NCBI GenBank assembly: GCA_016699835.1
Contig: CP064987.1
Span: 2,976,001-3,040,000, forward strand
Reading direction: 5' to 3'
Source of the DNA: Phycisphaerales bacterium
GTDB taxonomy: Bacteria; Planctomycetota; Phycisphaerae; Phycisphaerales; UBA1924
DNA: 64,000 nucleotides
Each line of letters opens with the position of its first letter. Positions within the stretch are counted from its first letter, which is position 1. Both the position numbers and the translations under genes were made by a program. Of this stretch, positions 60,388 to 64,000 are shown piece after piece. The notes beneath the pieces are model-generated. The model was not told the DNA's origin and did not search any database. It saw only the letters and a list, made by a program, of their open reading frames with translations.

Positions 60388-61929
60388 ATGCAGAACGAGA
60401 TCGCGAGCGTTTTCAAGGCTTTGGGGTTGGACACGTCGACACGCGTGAAGACGGGGGCGGGCGTGAGCGCGGGTGAGGGGCGAGTTGTCGTCACGAGTCC
60501 AGGGACGGGTGAGCCGATCGCGGGCGTCATGCTCGACACTACGGCGTCTTATGAGAAGATTGTCGCATCGAGTGCCGAGGCGTTCGTGAAGTGGCGAGAA
60601 GTCCCCGCTCCGGCCCGCGGGCTGGTCGTCAGGGCGATCGGCGATGAGTTCCGCCGCCTCAAGGATCCGCTTGGTCGGCTCGTCTCGCTCGAGGTCGGCA
60701 AGATCCTGCAGGAAGGCCTCGGCGAGGTCCAGGAGACGATCGACATCGCCGACTTTGCCGTCGGGCTCTCGCGCCAGTTGTACGGCCTCACGATGCCCAG
60801 CGAGCGCGCGAGGCACAGCATGCGAGAGCAGTGGCTCCCGCTCGGGCCGATCGGCGTGATCTCGGCGTTCAACTTTCCCAACGCGGTGTGGGCCTGGAAC
60901 GCGATGCTCGCGGCGGTCTGTGGCGACACGGTCGTATGGAAGCCGAGCCTGCTCGCGCCACTCACAGCGATCGCGAGCAACGCCATCGCGGATCGCGTCG
61001 CGACACAGATGGGACACCCGGGCATCTTCCAACTCGTCATCGGAACCGATGCGGAAGTTGGTGAGCGGATGATCGCCGACAAGCGACTGCCGCTGATCTC
61101 GGCGACGGGTTCGTGCCGCATGGGCCGGCGCGTGGGCCAGGTCGTCGCGTCGCGCCTAGGGCGGTGCCTGCTTGAACTCGGCGGCAACAACGCCGTGATT
61201 GTGGATCAGACGGCGGACCTCGATCTCGCGGCACGTGCGGTTGTGTTCGCGGCCGTCGGAACCGCCGGGCAACGTTGCACGTCTACCCGGCGTGTCTTTG
61301 CTCATGAATCTGTCGCCGACACATTCGTCGAGAAACTGCGCAAGGCGTACTCGTCGGTGAAGATCGGAGATCCGCTGGCCGATGGGACGCTCGTCGGTCC
61401 ACTCATCACAAAGACGGCAGTCGAAGGATATGAGAAGGCCCTCGCCGCTGCGAAGGAGCAGGGCGGAACGCTGGTCTGTGGCGGCAAGCGTGTGCAACTG
61501 CCGTCGGCGCCCAAGGGGTTCTATGTTGAGCCGACCATCATCCGAGCGCCCAAAGGCAACACGCTCGCGATCGCCCAAGAAGAGACGTTTGCTCCGATCC
61601 TGTACGTCTTCACGTTCAAGGATCTGAAGGAGGCGATCGCGATGCAGAACCGGGCCGATCAGGGCCTCTCGTCGGCGATCTTCACCGAGTCGATCCGCAA
61701 TGCCGAGACGTTCCTCGCGCCCTCGGGCTCGGGGAGCGACTGCGGCATCGCAAACGTGAACATCGGGACATCGGGCGCCGAGATCGGCGGTGCCTTCGGC
61801 GGCGAGAAGGACACCGGCGGCGGGCGCGAGTCGGGGAGCGACTCGTGGAAGGCCTACATGCGTCGCCAGACGTGCACGATCAACTTTGGAGGCGAGTTGC
61901 TGCTCGCCCAGGGCATACGGTTCGACTGA
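60388..61929 (+). CDS. Aldehyde dehydrogenase, ALDH7 type
   Basis: A 513-residue aldehyde dehydrogenase. The catalytic Glu is in LELGGNNAVIV and the Cys in GTAGQRCTSTRRVF. The C-terminal FGGEKDTGGGRESGSDSWKAYMRRQTCTINF is characteristic of the ALDH7 (antiquitin, alpha-aminoadipic semialdehyde dehydrogenase) group, consistent with lysine degradation or a related aldehyde. The substrate is inferred from the subfamily only. ATG at 60388 is chosen over the GTG one codon upstream. rpiA follows 47 bp downstream. Confidence 0.92.
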   Translation: MQNEIASVFKALGLDTSTRVKTGAGVSAGEGRVVVTSPGTGEPIAGVMLDTTASYEKIVASSAEAFVKWREVPAPARGLVVRAIGDEFRRLKDPLGRLVSLEVGKILQEGLGEVQETIDIADFAVGLSRQLYGLTMPSERARHSMREQWLPLGPIGVISAFNFPNAVWAWNAMLAAVCGDTVVWKPSLLAPLTAIASNAIADRVATQMGHPGIFQLVIGTDAEVGERMIADKRLPLISATGSCRMGRRVGQVVASRLGRCLLELGGNNAVIVDQTADLDLAARAVVFAAVGTAGQRCTSTRRVFAHESVADTFVEKLRKAYSSVKIGDPLADGTLVGPLITKTAVEGYEKALAAAKEQGGTLVCGGKRVQLPSAPKGFYVEPTIIRAPKGNTLAIAQEETFAPILYVFTFKDLKEAIAMQNRADQGLSSAIFTESIRNAETFLAPSGSGSDCGIANVNIGTSGAEIGGAFGGEKDTGGGRESGSDSWKAYMRRQTCTINFGGELLLAQGIRFD

Positions 61930-61976
61930 CACCGCCCGTCTCCCGAGTGGGACACGGGCCGCAGGGAGTCGTTTCG

Positions 61977-62684
61977 ATGATGATGGAGCATGCCGCGGCC
62001 ACACAAGCGACGGAGAAGATCGCGAGGATGGCGGTCGAGCCGATCGTCTCGGGGATGACCGTGGGCCTGGGGAGCGGGCGCAACGCCGAACGTGCCGTCA
62101 AGATGCTCGCCCAGCGCGTGCTCGACGAGCGACTCGACATCCGCTGCGTCTGTACGTCCACGCCGACGGAGATCCTCGCGATCGGCCTTGGACTCAACGC
62201 GATCCCCTTCGCCGAGGTCGAGTCGGTGGACTATCTCTTCGACGGGGCGGCCGAGGTCGATCACTCGCTGCGGATGCTCAAGGGGACATACGCCGCGATC
62301 ACGCGACAGCGCCTGGTCGCCCGCGTCTGCAAGCGGTGTGTGTACATCGCGCCGATCGAGAAACTCTCGGAGCGTCTGGGAACCAACGCGTTGCTCTCCC
62401 TGACCCTCGTTCCCTTCGGGATGGTCTCGATTCGCAACACGCTCCGCGACATGGGCCTCTCGGGCGTCATCCGGCGAGATATCGACGGCAAACTCGTCTC
62501 GACCGACGGTGGCGGCGTGATGCTCGACCTTCAGATCCCGCCCGATCGCGACATCGAGGAACTCGCCGCCGAACTCGACACCGTGGTCGGCGTCGTCGAT
62601 CACGGGATCTTCCTGACCGAGGCGGACGAGATCCTGCTCGATTGCCACAACGGCGAGGTCCGCCGAATGGTCCGACCGGCGTAG
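61977..62684 (+). CDS. Ribose-5-phosphate isomerase A homologue lacking catalytic residues
   Basis: A 235-residue protein of the RpiA fold: phosphate-loop-like TVGLGSGRNAERAVKML, VDYLFDGAAEVDHSLRMLKG, STDGGGVMLDLQ and TVVGVVDHGIFL. Compared with E. coli RpiA, the DGADE motif reads DGAAE (Asp84 becomes Ala), and the TREK motif reads TRQR (catalytic Glu103 becomes Gln). Asp81 and Lys94 are kept, but the KGGG that follows becomes KGTY. The enzyme may be inactive or altered. ATG at 61977 is chosen (two further ATGs follow at once). Confidence 0.85.
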   Translation: MMMEHAAATQATEKIARMAVEPIVSGMTVGLGSGRNAERAVKMLAQRVLDERLDIRCVCTSTPTEILAIGLGLNAIPFAEVESVDYLFDGAAEVDHSLRMLKGTYAAITRQRLVARVCKRCVYIAPIEKLSERLGTNALLSLTLVPFGMVSIRNTLRDMGLSGVIRRDIDGKLVSTDGGGVMLDLQIPPDRDIEELAAELDTVVGVVDHGIFLTEADEILLDCHNGEVRRMVRPA

Positions 62685-62687
62685 TCG

Positions 62688-63962
62688 ATGCCGCAACCTC
62701 CAACGAGCCTCGATCCACCGTCCACGCGAGTCGAGGCGCTCGATGCGCTGCGTGCCGGGGCCATGGTGCTGGGTGTCCTGCTGCATGCCAGCGTCCCGTA
62801 CATGCACGCACCCATGCGCGGCCTGCTCATGCCCGTGAATCAGCCCGCAACCGGGCAAACGATCGACGCGATCTTCTGGAGCATCCACACCTTCCGGATG
62901 CCGCTCTTCTTCTTTATCTCAGGCTTGGTGAGCGTGGCGGCGATCCGTCGTCGTGGCGTCTCAAAGTTCATTCGTGGGCGATGGACGCGTGTGGGCCTGC
63001 CGCTCCTGATCGGGGCGCCGGCGCTCCTGTTCCTGTTCTACCCCATCTGGCTCTGGGGTTGGATCGAGCGAGGCTGGACCACCTGGAGGCAGTTCCGCCG
63101 ACTCAAGCAGAACATCCACGTCCAGGCCGACGCCTGGGGTCTGTACCACTTCTGGTTCCTTGAGTATCTATTGATCTATGGCGTGGGTCTGTGGCTCGCG
63201 TGGCTGGTGTGGGATCGCCTGCGATCGAGCCTGGCGAGAAGGACTCTGGTTGATTCGGATACATCCACGCCTGTGACCGGATCGTTCTCCACCGCACGTG
63301 ATCATCGTGGAATCATCCTCTGGTTGTCCGCTGTCGTCGTGGCGGCACTCCCGTTGGCGATGCTCCTCCATGCCGATCCGCAACTCTTCACCGAGTTTCG
63401 CAACTCGTTCCTTCCCGATCCGTCTCTCCTCACGTACTACGCGATCTTCTATGTGCTGGGATGTTTCTGTCGCCTCTCCTGGCTTGGCACGCTCTCGAAG
63501 GCGTGGCCGCCGATGCTCCTGATCGGTATTGCATGCAGCGCGTGGGTCGTGTCGATGATGCTGGGTCGCGTGGACGAGACGGCCGAAGGGCTGGTCCAGG
63601 CGACGATCGAGGCGGACGGGCGGCAAACGCGCTGGGAGTGGTGCCTCGCGATCTCAGGACTCGCTATGACGCTGGGGCTCGTCGGTCTGGTCCACGCGAC
63701 CGTGCGACGACTCGGACCGGTCGCTCGTTTCCTCGTGGACTCGTCCTATTGGGTCTACCTCACCCACGTCGGCTGGGTGGGACTGGTCTCGATGCTCATC
63801 CGGAACGTGGATCAACCGCCCGGAGTCAAGGCGGCCATCGTGATGCTGACCGCCGTGGCGGGCACACTCCTCACGTTCCTCGTGGTCCGACGAACGCGAC
63901 TGATCGAGTATCTCGGTTCCTACCCGTCGACCCGCCAACGGATACACAATTCTGACCCCTGA
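62688..63962 (+). CDS. Acyltransferase family 3 membrane protein (OpgC-like)
   Basis: A 424-residue integral membrane O-acyltransferase with about ten transmembrane helices. VEALDALRAGAMVLGVLLHASVPYM holds the catalytic His of acyltransferase 3 proteins, and RMPLFFFISGLVSV the nearby conserved Arg and hydrophobic helix. This branch resembles the OpgC (glucan succinyltransferase) and polysaccharide O-acetyltransferase group. The substrate is unknown; modification of an envelope glycan is likely. ATG at 62688 lies 3 bp after the preceding stop codon, indicating an operon. Confidence 0.85.
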   Translation: MPQPPTSLDPPSTRVEALDALRAGAMVLGVLLHASVPYMHAPMRGLLMPVNQPATGQTIDAIFWSIHTFRMPLFFFISGLVSVAAIRRRGVSKFIRGRWTRVGLPLLIGAPALLFLFYPIWLWGWIERGWTTWRQFRRLKQNIHVQADAWGLYHFWFLEYLLIYGVGLWLAWLVWDRLRSSLARRTLVDSDTSTPVTGSFSTARDHRGIILWLSAVVVAALPLAMLLHADPQLFTEFRNSFLPDPSLLTYYAIFYVLGCFCRLSWLGTLSKAWPPMLLIGIACSAWVVSMMLGRVDETAEGLVQATIEADGRQTRWEWCLAISGLAMTLGLVGLVHATVRRLGPVARFLVDSSYWVYLTHVGWVGLVSMLIRNVDQPPGVKAAIVMLTAVAGTLLTFLVVRRTRLIEYLGSYPSTRQRIHNSDP

Positions 63963-63973
63963 TCCAACAAAAA

Positions 63974-63996
63974 CGCCCGACCAGGAAGGCCGGGCG
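63974..63996. terminator. Terminator hairpin at window end
   Basis: CGCCCGACC and GGCCGGGCG form a 9-bp stem with one mismatch and a five-base loop. On the minus strand it is followed by TTTTTG, the orientation of a terminator for a gene beyond the window; it may also serve the acyltransferase gene on the plus strand. Confidence 0.65.
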
Positions 63997-64000
63997 ACGG

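Overview
The window is a high-GC (by eye about 65%), densely coding bacterial chromosome segment. The gene set suggests a planctomycete, most likely of the Phycisphaerae type: several prepilin-like proteins with the FTLIELLVVIAIIALL leader and a C-terminal DGH motif, a membrane-anchored Ser/Thr kinase, many single-copy small membrane proteins with a C-terminal zinc ribbon, a type-B succinate dehydrogenase (SdhC-A-B) and futalosine-pathway menaquinone synthesis. The taxonomic call is inference; there is no rRNA here to settle it.

Layout. 0.2-5.8 kb: Ser/Thr kinase, then three prepilin-like pseudopilin genes and a small co-translated membrane protein. 5.9-11.1 kb: ElbB-like protein, an APC transporter fused to a UspA domain, and a UvrD/PcrA helicase. 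11.2-19.5 kb, minus strand: a zinc-ribbon membrane protein, uvrA, two small membrane proteins, a glycosyltransferase-like gene and uvrB. 19.8-21.3 kb: a secreted H/D/R-rich protein and a PfkB sugar kinase. 21.4-26.4 kb: a complete MacA-MacB-MacB-TolC-type efflux operon. 26.6-29.3 kb: a CaCA antiporter, a VOC protein with a structured leader, and a decayed RHS fragment beside tRNA-Ser(CGA). 29.4-34.6 kb: coaC, rpoZ, a DUF3553 protein, a coiled-coil protein, a YraN protein, a PpiC-type lipoprotein and a DUF1844 protein. 34.7-38.4 kb: sdhCAB. 38.5-43.2 kb: unknown proteins, a 2-hydroxyacid dehydrogenase and an M48 protease. 43.3-47.3 kb: a cluster of four related zinc-ribbon membrane proteins mixed with several kinds of repeat. 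47.4-51.8 kb: M20 peptidase, tRNA-Ala(UGC), EamA transporter, MBL hydrolase and another zinc-ribbon protein. 51.8-57.9 kb: mqnE, an outer-membrane barrel protein, a short-chain-dehydrogenase-like protein, a methyltransferase and dnaK. 58.0-64.0 kb: a MntA/HepT toxin-antitoxin pair, a ComB-family phosphatase, RdgB, an ALDH7-type dehydrogenase, an RpiA homologue lacking key residues and an acyltransferase.

Genes that work together: uvrA, uvrB and uvrD (excision repair, one locus); macAB-tolC (tripartite efflux); sdhCAB with mqnE (menaquinone-linked respiration); coaC with rpoZ (a conserved neighbourhood); mntA with hepT.

The most unusual theme is repeats. One palindromic interspersed repeat has six copies. 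There are two separate 21-bp minisatellites, a 127-bp duplication around a zinc-ribbon gene, and repeat-like palindromes inserted in frame inside uvrA, uvrB, mqnE and the M20 peptidase gene. These repeats concentrate in and around the expanded zinc-ribbon membrane protein family, which I cannot match to a described system.
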